DNA of 64,000 nt, taken from Siculibacillus lacustris. Lineage in GTDB: Bacteria; Pseudomonadota; Alphaproteobacteria; Rhizobiales; Ancalomicrobiaceae. Location: positions 37,884 to 101,883 of the forward strand of contig NZ_SJFN01000012.1 in assembly GCF_004328075.1 (NCBI RefSeq), in the 5' to 3' direction. A program made the position numbers and the translations under genes. How positions within the stretch are numbered: the stretch's first letter is position 1; every line of letters starts with the position of its first letter. Below the pieces are notes generated by a model. That model did not search any database and had not been told where the DNA came from. It saw only the letters and a list, made by a program, of their open reading frames with translations. This document shows positions 26,412 through 34,841 of the stretch, piece after piece.

Positions 26412-28003
26412 CAGTCGCGGTCCTTCGCCGGGCGCTGCGGATAGGGCAGGGGATAGGGCGCGCGCAGATGCCGGCCGATGGCGACGCGGGCTTCGAACAG
26501 CACGGTCGAGCCGAGCGTCACCGGGATCGGCGGCAGTTCCTCGACATGGTCGAACAGCGGTGCGACCTCGGCGAGGCCGCGCTCGAAGCGACGCGGGCGG
26601 CCGATCAGCACCACGTCGCGGCCGAGATGAGCGGCGGGGTCGGCGAGGAAGGCGAAGCCGCGCGGATCGGCGTCGAAGACCATGACGGTGGCGCGCGAGC
26701 CGAGCGCCGCGCCGATCCGCGCCGCCTCGATCCAGCGGAAGGCGACGACCACCGGGCGGTCGGCAGGATCGGCGGCGGCGGTCGCCGGCACCAGACCGCG
26801 GGCGGCGAGCGCCTCGGGCAGACCGCGCCAGGTGAAGGATTCCTCGAGGAAGCCGCCGAGGCGAAGGCGGGCGATGGTCTCGGCCGAGGGCGGAGCGAAG
26901 CGGAGGCCGGCGATCAGCGCCGCGGCCAGCGCCAGAATCGTCGCGGCGGCGATCGCGAAGGCGCGGGCCGGGCGGGCGAAGCGGTGCTCGTTTTCGGCGA
27001 TGGCGCGGCCGAGCAGCGGCAGCAGGAACAGCCAACCGGGCATCTGCCAATGGGGTAGACCGTCGCCGCCGAAGGCCGGGATCAGCGTGAACAGCACGAT
27101 CGACGGCGCCGCCACGGCGGTGAGGAAGGCGGCGGGGCCGGCGCGGTCGCGGTCGCGGCGCAGGGCCGCCCAGGTCGCGGCTGCGGCGGCGATCAGGGTC
27201 CAGGGGCCGAGATAGGCGGCCTGGCCGAGCACGGCGCGCAAGGGGCCGAGGAGCGACCACCCGCGGCCACCGCCGCGCGCGGATTGGAACAGGAACGACA
27301 CCCAGCCGTTCTCGGCGTTCCAGATCAGCGCCGGCGAAGCGACCGCGACGGCGAGGGCCACGCCCGCCCAGGGCGCCCAGGTCGCCAGCCGCCGGCGATG
27401 GGGGGTGGCGACGAGGAAGGCCAGCGCGCCGAGGGCGAACAGCGCGGCATGGTATTTCGACAGGCCGGCGAGGCCGAGGCCGATCCCGGCGGCGAGCCAC
27501 AGCAGCGCCATGCGGCGCGGATCGGGATCGCGGAACAGGATCTCGACCAGGATCCGGGCGGTCAGCGCCAGGGCCAGCACCAGCGGTCCGTCGGGGACCA
27601 GCCAGGATCCGGCCGAGACCAGGAAGAACGGCGCCACGGTCAGCGCCAGCAGCGCCCAGAGGGCGGCGCGCGCGCCCCACAGGACGCGGGTGAGGTCGTG
27701 GAGCAGCCAAGAGGTGGCGGTGAAGGCGAGGACGAAGGGCAGCCGCAGGAAAGCCACCGGCACCTCGGGGCCGAACAGCGGCGCGGCCAGCGCCTGCATG
27801 CCGGCGACCCACCAGAAGGCCATCGGCGGATGGTCGAACCACGACAGTTGCCACCGGCCCGAGACCGCCATGGCATAGGCCTCGTCGAGGCCGGGATCGA
27901 GCAGCAGAGCCAGCCCGAGGCGTGCGACGAACCCGGCCACGAGCAGCGCCACCGCCCCGCGGAGGGCGTCGGCATCGTCGCGGGGCGTCTCGGATACGGG
28001 CAT
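26411..28003 (-). CDS. GT39/ArnT-type membrane glycosyltransferase
   Basis: A 530-residue inner-membrane protein with about 11-12 helices. Right after the first helix it has DEAYAMAVSGRWQLSWFDHPPM, the Asp-Glu / HPP signature of dolichyl- or undecaprenyl-phosphate-sugar transferases (PMT_2). Such enzymes move a lipid-linked sugar to lipid A, protein or another periplasmic acceptor. The ATG at 28003 follows GAGG; an upstream in-frame start would add 29 residues of low complexity. It overlaps sfsA by one base. Confidence 0.8.
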   Translation of the reverse strand: MPVSETPRDDADALRGAVALLVAGFVARLGLALLLDPGLDEAYAMAVSGRWQLSWFDHPPMAFWWVAGMQALAAPLFGPEVPVAFLRLPFVLAFTATSWLLHDLTRVLWGARAALWALLALTVAPFFLVSAGSWLVPDGPLVLALALTARILVEILFRDPDPRRMALLWLAAGIGLGLAGLSKYHAALFALGALAFLVATPHRRRLATWAPWAGVALAVAVASPALIWNAENGWVSFLFQSARGGGRGWSLLGPLRAVLGQAAYLGPWTLIAAAAATWAALRRDRDRAGPAAFLTAVAAPSIVLFTLIPAFGGDGLPHWQMPGWLFLLPLLGRAIAENEHRFARPARAFAIAAATILALAAALIAGLRFAPPSAETIARLRLGGFLEESFTWRGLPEALAARGLVPATAAADPADRPVVVAFRWIEAARIGAALGSRATVMVFDADPRGFAFLADPAAHLGRDVVLIGRPRRFERGLAEVAPLFDHVEELPPIPVTLGSTVLFEARVAIGRHLRAPYPLPYPQRPAKDRD

Positions 28004-28230
28004 CGCGGCCTCGGCAAGGGGGTCCGGGGCGCCTTCATAAGGCGCGACGGGCGGCGTGGCCAGAGGCGACCGTCGGCAAGGTTTCGTCAACCCTGTGGCC
28101 CGACTTCATCGAAAGTTCATCCCCCAGATCCCTGCGAAAGTCTAACTGTAATTCCTGCGTGCGAACATCGCGTCAACCGGGCAGAAATCGACGAGTTTCC
28201 GCATTGCGAGCGTCGGGGGGAGTGCGATCC

Positions 28231-30057
28231 ATGTTGTTGTTGTCGAAGGACGCGGCGGGCGTCGGAGACGAAGCGGCCGGCGACGTCGTCCAGATGCCGC
28301 CGATCGCCGCCGAACACGCGGTGTCGCTGGCCAAGCTGGTGATCGAACACGCCCTGCAGCCGATCGTCGAAGTCCACACCGGTCGGGTCTATGGCCACGA
28401 AGCGCTGATGCGCGGCCACGACCGGCTCGGGCTCGCCCACCCCTGGGACCTGCTCGACCTGGCGGCGGAGGGCGGCGAGATCGTCCGCCTGGAGCGCATG
28501 CTGCACGCCCGGGCGCTGGCCCGCTTCACCCAGGTCGAAGCGGTCGGCGCCAAGCTGTTCGTGAACCTCGATGCGCGGGCGGTGACGCCGAAGCTGGAGA
28601 TCCTCGACGGTCTGGCGGACGCGGTGGGACGCGCCGGCGTGTCGCCGTCGTCGGTGGTGGTCGAGCTGTCCGAGCGCGCCGACCATTTCGCCAATGCGGC
28701 GTTTCCGGAGTTCCTGCGCCGTCTCAAGTCCACGGGCATGCGGGTGGCGATCGACGACTTCGGCACCGGCTTCGCCGAGCTGCGGCTGCTGTGCGATCAC
28801 GGCATCGACTATGTGAAGATCGACGGCCACTTCCTGCGCGGGATGGCGACCAGCCAGAGAAAGCTGTTGTTCGTCAGTACGATGAGCGATCTCGCGCATG
28901 TCCTCGGGGTGCGGGTGATCGCCGAGGGCATCGAGACCGAGGCCGACTACATCGCCTGCCGCGAGGCGGGCTGCGATCTGGTCCAGGGCTATTTCGTGGC
29001 GCGGCCGCAGACCGAGATCGGCGATCTCCTGTCGACCTATGCCCATGTGGTGTCGGTGCAGTCGCGCCATCGCCGCGGGCGGCGCTCCGACGGGCTGCTG
29101 ATCCGTTCGGAACTGACCGTGCTGCCGACCGTCGCCGACGGCTCGACGCTGGAGCAGGTGTTCGAGCTGTTCCGCTGCCATCCGGCCGAGAGCTTCTTTC
29201 CGGTGGTCGACGCCGGCGGGGTGCCGCGCGGCATCGTCCACGAGCGCGACCTGAAGCGGCACATCTACAACCCCTTCGGTCGCGATCTCCTGCGCAACAA
29301 GGGCTTCGGCCACTCGGTCGCGTCCTTCGTGCAGCCCTGCCCGATCGCCGACGTGGAATCGGAGGCGTCGCGGCTGTTCGACATCTTCACTCATTCGGCC
29401 GGCGCCGACGGGGTGATCGTCACCGAGAACCAGCGCTATCTCGGCGTGCTCAGCACCGCGGCGCTGGTCAAGATCATGAGCGAAAAGCAGCTGCGCCAGG
29501 CGCGCGACCAGAACCCCCTGACCGAACTGCCCGGCAATCTGTCGATCGCCGATCACGTCGCGACCACCGCGCTCGACGGCGACGCGCAACGGCTGTTCTG
29601 CTATTTCGACTTCGACGACTTCAAGCCGTTCAACGATCGCTACGGCTTTCGCCGCGGCGACGAGGCGATCACCACCTTCGCCAACTGCCTGCGGCGCGAA
29701 TTCGTCGGCACCGAAGTGTTCCTCGGCCACATCGGCGGCGACGACTTCTTCGCCGGCTTCATCGGCGCGGCGGCGGACGAGGCGGTGGGGCGGATCGAAC
29801 GTCTGCTCGGCGAATTCCGCCGCGAGGTGGCGTCGCTCTACCCCGAACAGGAGCGGCGCGACGGCGGCATCGTCGGGCGAGACCGCGACGGGCGGTTGCG
29901 GAACTACCCGCTGATGCGCTGCAGTGCGGCGGTGCTGACCCTGGAACCGGGTACGGTCACCGCCGAACTCGATCGCATCGGCCTGATGATCGCCGACCTG
30001 AAGAGCGAAGCGAAACGTTCGGTGAGCGGCCTGGTGGTGCGTCGCTTCGAGGACTGA
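28231..30057 (+). CDS. EAL-CBS-GGDEF protein (cyclic di-GMP turnover)
   Basis: A 608-residue cytoplasmic protein with no transmembrane segment. Residues about 30-270 form an EAL phosphodiesterase domain with the expected catalytic set (E57 in EAL, N112, E145, D175-D176 in DDFGTG, K196, E232, Q252). Residues about 285-425 are a paired CBS domain (sensory, adenosine-nucleotide binding). Residues about 440-600 are a GGDEF domain whose motif reads GGDDF (502-506), with no RxxD inhibitory site. The phosphodiesterase half therefore looks active and the cyclase half doubtful. A GGGGGGAG site precedes the ATG. Confidence 0.9.
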   Translation: MLLLSKDAAGVGDEAAGDVVQMPPIAAEHAVSLAKLVIEHALQPIVEVHTGRVYGHEALMRGHDRLGLAHPWDLLDLAAEGGEIVRLERMLHARALARFTQVEAVGAKLFVNLDARAVTPKLEILDGLADAVGRAGVSPSSVVVELSERADHFANAAFPEFLRRLKSTGMRVAIDDFGTGFAELRLLCDHGIDYVKIDGHFLRGMATSQRKLLFVSTMSDLAHVLGVRVIAEGIETEADYIACREAGCDLVQGYFVARPQTEIGDLLSTYAHVVSVQSRHRRGRRSDGLLIRSELTVLPTVADGSTLEQVFELFRCHPAESFFPVVDAGGVPRGIVHERDLKRHIYNPFGRDLLRNKGFGHSVASFVQPCPIADVESEASRLFDIFTHSAGADGVIVTENQRYLGVLSTAALVKIMSEKQLRQARDQNPLTELPGNLSIADHVATTALDGDAQRLFCYFDFDDFKPFNDRYGFRRGDEAITTFANCLRREFVGTEVFLGHIGGDDFFAGFIGAAADEAVGRIERLLGEFRREVASLYPEQERRDGGIVGRDRDGRLRNYPLMRCSAAVLTLEPGTVTAELDRIGLMIADLKSEAKRSVSGLVVRRFED

Positions 30058-30060
30058 CCC

Positions 30061-30399
30061 TCAGCGCTCGACCGGCAGGCCGTGGGCGCGCCAGGCGCCG
30101 ATGCCGCCGCCGACATGGGCGCCGTGGGGCAGGCCGAGCGAACGGGCGAGCTCGATCGCCTTGGCCGAGCGGCCGCCGGCGAGGCAGTAGAACACCACCG
30201 GCTTGTCGGTCGGAATCGCCGCGACGGTGGTGGCGAGACTCGACAGCGGCGCGTGATGGGCGCCGGGGACGTGGCCTTCGGCCCACTCATGGGCCTCGCG
30301 CACGTCGACCAGCAGAATCTCGCCGGCGACCGCCCGGCGATGGGCCTCCGGCGGCGTCAGGGTCTCGATCGGGGCGGCGGATTTTCCGAAACCGAACAT
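30061..30399 (-). CDS. Rhodanese-domain protein
   Basis: A 112-residue single-domain rhodanese (sulfurtransferase). The active-site loop is C-L-A-G-G-R-S with the persulfide Cys in VVFYCLAGGRS, and VDVREAHEWAEGHVPGAHHAPL is the usual structural motif. Probably moves sulfane sulfur in the cytoplasm. It converges with the EAL-CBS-GGDEF gene, 3 bases apart. An AT-rich stretch at 30421-30448 just upstream is the likely promoter. Confidence 0.9.
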   Translation of the reverse strand: MFGFGKSAAPIETLTPPEAHRRAVAGEILLVDVREAHEWAEGHVPGAHHAPLSSLATTVAAIPTDKPVVFYCLAGGRSAKAIELARSLGLPHGAHVGGGIGAWRAHGLPVER

Positions 30400-30505
30400 G
30401 CACGTCTCTCCCGTCGCGCGACATATGAATAATTTCTAATATATACATAGGGCGCTCGCGGGCATCCCGCAAGTCCGCCGGCACCGATGAACCCGATCGC
30501 GGCGC

Positions 30506-31399
30506 TCAGGGCGCGCGGAAATCGAGAGTGACGGCCATCGCGAAGCGCCGGGTCTCGCCGGGGGCGAGCGTCACGCTGCCGGGCTTGTCGCCGATCTCGC
30601 CGGCGAAACCGACCGGGTCGGCATGGCCCTGCCAGGGTTCGATGCACAGGAAGCCGGCGCCGGGCTTCGACCACAGGCCGAGCTGCGGCATGCCCTCGAA
30701 GTCGACGATCAGGCGGGCGCCGGTTTCGCCGCTCCAGATCACCCGGCGGCTCGCCAGCGCATCGAAGATCAGGGCGTCGTCGGCGAACAGCGCGTCGTCG
30801 ATCGGCAAGGTGTCGCCGATCACCGGCGAGGGCAGGGCCTCGGGGCGGAGCAGACCGGCGGCATCGAGACGGCGGACCGGTGCCGGCTCCGGCGACTCGA
30901 AAGTCAGGGTGTGGGCGGCGCGCGGGCCGGCATAGGGCAGCGGCCAGTGGAAGGCCGGGTGGAAGCCGAAGGCCACCGGCATGTCTTCGTCGCCGGTGTT
31001 GGAGACCTCGGCGGTGGTGGTGAGCGTCCGGCCGGCCACCGCATGGGTGACGTCGAGGCGGAATTCGAAGGGCCACACCGCGCGGGTGGCGCCGCTCGCC
31101 TCGAGGCGCAAGGTGGTGTGGGCGGTGCCGCGCTCGACCACCTCGAAGACGGAGGTGCGGGCGAAGCCATGGCGCGGCAGGGCGTAGGTCCGGCCGCGAT
31201 GGCGGAAGACGCCGCCGGCGAGTGATCCGACGATCGGGAACAGGAGCGGCGCGCGGCCGCTCCAGAAGGTGGGGTCGCCGTTCCACAGGTAGGCGTTGCC
31301 GACCGCGTCGTCGAGCCAGGTCAGTTCGGCGCCGAGCAGAGCGACATCGGCGGACAGTTCGTCGGAGAGCAGCGTGACGGTCTGGGAAGAGCGAGACAT
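30506..31399 (-). CDS. Aldose 1-epimerase family protein (LacX-like)
   Basis: A 297-residue mutarotase-fold protein. Family marks: AYLWNGDPTFWSGRAPLLFP, the catalytic-type His in GFHPAFHWPL and Glu in LCIEPWQGHAD. It interconverts alpha and beta anomers of a sugar, or binds one; the LacX group has uncertain substrates. The ATG at 31399 begins MSRSSQTVTLLSDEL; upstream in-frame codons are not homologous. Confidence 0.88.
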   Translation of the reverse strand: MSRSSQTVTLLSDELSADVALLGAELTWLDDAVGNAYLWNGDPTFWSGRAPLLFPIVGSLAGGVFRHRGRTYALPRHGFARTSVFEVVERGTAHTTLRLEASGATRAVWPFEFRLDVTHAVAGRTLTTTAEVSNTGDEDMPVAFGFHPAFHWPLPYAGPRAAHTLTFESPEPAPVRRLDAAGLLRPEALPSPVIGDTLPIDDALFADDALIFDALASRRVIWSGETGARLIVDFEGMPQLGLWSKPGAGFLCIEPWQGHADPVGFAGEIGDKPGSVTLAPGETRRFAMAVTLDFRAP

Positions 31400-31562
31400 G
31401 GCGGATCTCCGGTTGTCGCGCGCGGGCACCCCGCGAGCAAGCCGTGCCGCGGACCTCGCGTCAAGTCGCGAGATCGTCGAGGTCGCATTCGTCCGGAGGC
31501 CGATTCGGGAACGGCGGCCCACCCGACGGGCCGCCGCGGTGACGGCAGGACGCCGACGACCG

Positions 31563-31724
31563 TCACTTCATGTTGGCGGCGAGATTCTGGAAGGTCAGGT
31601 TGAGGTTGGTGCCGAGCAGGCCGGCGCCGCCGATGATGCCGACAGCGACCAGCGAGGCGATCAGTCCATATTCGATCGCGGTGGCGCCGGAGTCGTCGCG
31701 GAAGAGGCGGATCAACAGAGTCAT
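31563..31724 (-). CDS. flp: Flp family type IVb pilin
   Basis: A 53-residue prepilin. After a short basic leader (MTLLIRLFRDDSG) comes the processing site G-A, then ATAIEYGLIASLVAVGIIGG, with Glu at +5 and Tyr at +6 as in Flp pilins; the rest is one hydrophobic helix and a short polar tail. AGGAGG lies upstream of the ATG. No tad/cpa assembly genes are in the window, so export depends on a locus elsewhere. Confidence 0.93.
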   Translation of the reverse strand: MTLLIRLFRDDSGATAIEYGLIASLVAVGIIGGAGLLGTNLNLTFQNLAANMK

Positions 31725-31904
31725 GACTGCAAATTCCTCCTGGAAAGCGACGGTCGACTTCGCGGAAGTCGCCGTCAGGTTGCATCTGGAGGATTGCGCC
31801 ATCGTCTTGACGAAGAGTGAAATTCCGGAGCGCAATGCATCCGGAAGTGGTGGAAATTCGCGGTCGCTCGGCGGATCCCCCGCGTGCGCCGGCGATCGCT
31901 CGAT

Positions 31905-32756
31905 TCAGCCGGCCGGCTTGCCGGCGGCCAGCGCGACATAGGCCTTGCGGGTGCCGGGCGGCACCGCGCCGCGCTGCTCGAGCAGCAGGATCAGGCGCAG
32001 GGCGAGGTCGATCGAGGCGTAGCAGTGGTGGGCGATGGTCGCCAGATGCTTCAGCTGATCGTCGGAGAGGCCTTCGGGGTGGGCGAAATCGCGGACATAG
32101 ACGAGATCGGCCTCGAGCAACTGGTTGAGCGGCCGGCGCGGGTCGCCGCCGATCACGCAAGGGGCGATCGGCCACAGTTTGACGCCGGCAAAACAGTGCG
32201 GGACGAAGCCCTGGGCGCGCAGTTCGACGTCGATCTCGCCGATCGCCGGTTGACCCTGGTAGAGGGTCATGAACGACACCTCGGTCTGGATCGCCACGGC
32301 TTCGGCGAGCTTGCGGCGGCCGGAGCGGAAGACGTCGAGTTCGCCGCCCTGGATGTCGATCTTGAGAAAATCGAGGTGCTCGATCTCGTCGATGTCGTCG
32401 AGGCGGCGGGTGGCGATCTCGACCCGTTCGATCACTTCCGACAGGGGTTTCAACACGTCGAACAGCGCGAAGGCGGCGGGATCGGGCTCGTAGAGGCTGG
32501 TCAGGCCCGAGGCGCGGCAGATCTTCAGCTCGTGGGTGCCGCCGTCGCCGACCGCGTGCGGCAGGTAGCGCTCGTGCGGCCCCTTGGCGGCGAGGAGGGC
32601 GGCGAGCGCTTCGGGTTGCGGCTCGAAGCCGGTGACCCGGCACAATCCGGCGGCGAGCATCGGCTTGTAGGGCGGATCGCCGTCGATCGGGTTGGCGCCG
32701 ATGTCGACGATCTCGGTCGTGCGCGCGAGGCGCAACAGGTCGCGGACATTGCTCAT
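31905..32756 (-). CDS. FkbM family SAM-dependent methyltransferase
   Basis: A 283-residue protein with a class I methyltransferase core: IVDIGANPIDGDPPYKPML (motif I), GFEPQPEALAAL (motif II), LDDIDEIEHLDFLKIDIQGGE (the FkbM D-x-x-x-x-x-x-LKIDxQGxE signature), then a C-terminal extension of about 90 residues. Typically O-methylates sugars or other small substrates. Target unknown; no adjacent polysaccharide cluster. Confidence 0.85.
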   Translation of the reverse strand: MSNVRDLLRLARTTEIVDIGANPIDGDPPYKPMLAAGLCRVTGFEPQPEALAALLAAKGPHERYLPHAVGDGGTHELKICRASGLTSLYEPDPAAFALFDVLKPLSEVIERVEIATRRLDDIDEIEHLDFLKIDIQGGELDVFRSGRRKLAEAVAIQTEVSFMTLYQGQPAIGEIDVELRAQGFVPHCFAGVKLWPIAPCVIGGDPRRPLNQLLEADLVYVRDFAHPEGLSDDQLKHLATIAHHCYASIDLALRLILLLEQRGAVPPGTRKAYVALAAGKPAG

Positions 32757-32974
32757 GGCGTCGATTCTCGGCTCCCGGGATCGCCGGCGACCTTGCCCGA
32801 GTCGACGACGCCGCGCAAACCGGCCGGCGGACGCAACCCTGCGGCGAACCGTCGTCTATCGTCCGAACGCGATCGCCCCTCCTGTGGGACGACATCCGCC
32901 GGTTGCACCGCGAGTCCCGGGACCCGAGGCGCGGCTTCGGCCAGCGGAATCGACCACCGCCGAGAGGAAACGTC

Positions 32975-33433
32975 ATGAAGCGCGTCGCAGTCTCCGTCGC
33001 CGTGGTCGTTCTCTCGGCGTCGGCGGGGTGGGCCGACGACGTCGTGCTGCCGCAACAGAAGCCGGGTCTGTGGGAAGTCCGCTCGACCACCCCCTCGATC
33101 CGGACCGAGCGCTGGGCGACCCCGGAATTCCGATCCACCTACCGATATTGCCGTTCGCCCGCCGGCCGGCCGGCCGAGATGTCCAAGGAGATGTCGGATG
33201 CGGTCGCCAAGCTCGGATCCTGTTCCACCGCGACGGTGACGCGCAGCGGCACTGACTATGTCACGACGGCCGACTGCCGGACGCCCCGGGAGCTCTTCCA
33301 GAGTCGTGCGGTCTACAGCGGCGATTTTCGGTCGCAGCTGACCATCCGAAGCTACCATGTGACCGACGGCAAGACCGTCCTGGTGAACGTCGAGACGGAG
33401 CGGCGCATCGGGGAGTGCCCGGCGACGAAGTGA
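32975..33433 (+). CDS. Exported DUF3617-type protein
   Basis: A 152-residue protein with a signal peptide (MKRVAVSVAVVVLSASAGWA) and the P-G-L-W-E opening of the DUF3617 family (QQKPGLWEVRSTTPS), four Cys residues (CRSP, GSCS, DCRT, GECP) that may form periplasmic disulphides. Function unknown. GAGAGGAAAC precedes the ATG. Confidence 0.7.
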   Translation: MKRVAVSVAVVVLSASAGWADDVVLPQQKPGLWEVRSTTPSIRTERWATPEFRSTYRYCRSPAGRPAEMSKEMSDAVAKLGSCSTATVTRSGTDYVTTADCRTPRELFQSRAVYSGDFRSQLTIRSYHVTDGKTVLVNVETERRIGECPATK

Positions 33434-33476
33434 CGGGCCGGCCGGTCGGGGCCTCGGCGGGGCCGATGCGTCCGCC

Positions 33477-34841
33477 TCAGCCGCCGGGCGGGCCGAGGAT
33501 CGCGCGGGCGGCGCGTTCGCCGCTGCGGTGAGCGCCGTGGACGGTGGCGTGCCAGGGGAAGTCGGTGTGTTCGCCGGCCAGGACCAGGCGGCCGTCGATC
33601 GGTGCCGCCAGGGCGGCATAATGCTTCGGCGTGGTCCCGACTTTCGGCAGCGAATAGGCGCCGAGCGCGAAGGGATCGCGCGACCAGGCGGTGGCGACGA
33701 TGCCGCGCGGCGCCGGGAGCCCGGGGCCGAACATGTCGGCGAGCACCGCGACGACGTCTGCCCCGACGTTCGACGCGGTCATGGCGTCGGCCTTGCGGGC
33801 ATAGGGGCCGGTGGCGAAGCCGACCAGAACCGGCGCCCCGGACACCGCCGACAGATCGAGGAACGACGCCCAGCGCCCCCGTTCGGCGTCGACATGGCCG
33901 TGGAAATGGTTGCCCTCCGGCCAGAACCGCCGGTCGAAGGCGAGCGCCGCCTTGGTCACGGTGCCGACGCCGATCGCCTCGACGGCGGCCTGTACCGCCT
34001 GCGGCAGGGCCGGGGCGAAGGTCACGCCGCCGGCCTTCAGCACCCCGAGCGGCAAGGTGCAGACCACCGCGTCGGCCTCGAAGCGTTCGTCGGCGGTGGT
34101 CACCGTCACGCCGTCGGCGCGGCGCTCGATACGCGTGACGATCCGGTTCAGGCGCAGATCGAGGCCGCGCGCCAGCGGCGCCAGGATCGCGTCGTAGCCG
34201 TCGGGCAGCAGCACTTCGGGGCCGGACAGGGCCTGATCCTCGTCGAACCAATAGGCCGAGGCGTCCTCGATCGCCGCGCCGAGGTCGTCCTCGGTCTTGG
34301 TGGTGACCGTCCAGGCGTTGACCGGATCGTCGAGGAAGGTCGGATCGCGAGCGCGGATCGCCTCGGCCAGCGAAACGTCCTCGCTCTCGTCGAGCTCGCC
34401 GTCGATGGCCGCGAGCAGCGCGTCCCAGCGGTCCTCGGCGCGGTCGAGTTCGGCCTCGGGGATCGGCCGCCCGCCGGGGCGGTGGACGGTGCGGCGGTCG
34501 TCGTCGGTGCGGACCAAGCGGGCGCCGACGCTGCGGGCGAGATCGGCGATGGGGTTGCGATCGATGCCGTGGATCCAGGCGGCGCCGCGCTCGATCGGGA
34601 CCCCGAGGCTGCGGTCGGTGGCGAGGCGGCCGCCGATGCGGTCGCGGGCCTCGAGCACCACCACGGAGCAGCCGCCGTCGACGAGGCGGCGGGCGGCGGT
34701 CAGGCCTGCGACCCCGGCGCCGACGACGATCACCCGGCGCAGTACCGGCGCGGCGCTTGCGGCGCGTGGCCGCAGGAGCGGCGGCAGGCCGAGGAGCGCG
34801 GCGGCGGCGAGGAGGGCGCGGCGGGTCGGGTCACGCGACAT
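33477..34841 (-). CDS. Flavin amine oxidase family protein, Tat-like signal
   Basis: A 454-residue FAD-dependent oxidase. The N-terminal TRRALLAAAALLGLPPLL resembles a twin-arginine signal. The FAD site is VIVVGAGVAGLTAARRL, followed by VLEARDRIGGRLATD (typical of amine oxidases), with VCTLPLGVLK, and a C-terminal LVLAGEHTDFPWHATVHGAHRSGERAA. Polyamine or monoamine oxidation in the periplasm is likely. The 11-base overlap with the diguanylate cyclase gene upstream suggests one transcript. Confidence 0.88.
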   Translation of the reverse strand: MSRDPTRRALLAAAALLGLPPLLRPRAASAAPVLRRVIVVGAGVAGLTAARRLVDGGCSVVVLEARDRIGGRLATDRSLGVPIERGAAWIHGIDRNPIADLARSVGARLVRTDDDRRTVHRPGGRPIPEAELDRAEDRWDALLAAIDGELDESEDVSLAEAIRARDPTFLDDPVNAWTVTTKTEDDLGAAIEDASAYWFDEDQALSGPEVLLPDGYDAILAPLARGLDLRLNRIVTRIERRADGVTVTTADERFEADAVVCTLPLGVLKAGGVTFAPALPQAVQAAVEAIGVGTVTKAALAFDRRFWPEGNHFHGHVDAERGRWASFLDLSAVSGAPVLVGFATGPYARKADAMTASNVGADVVAVLADMFGPGLPAPRGIVATAWSRDPFALGAYSLPKVGTTPKHYAALAAPIDGRLVLAGEHTDFPWHATVHGAHRSGERAARAILGPPGG

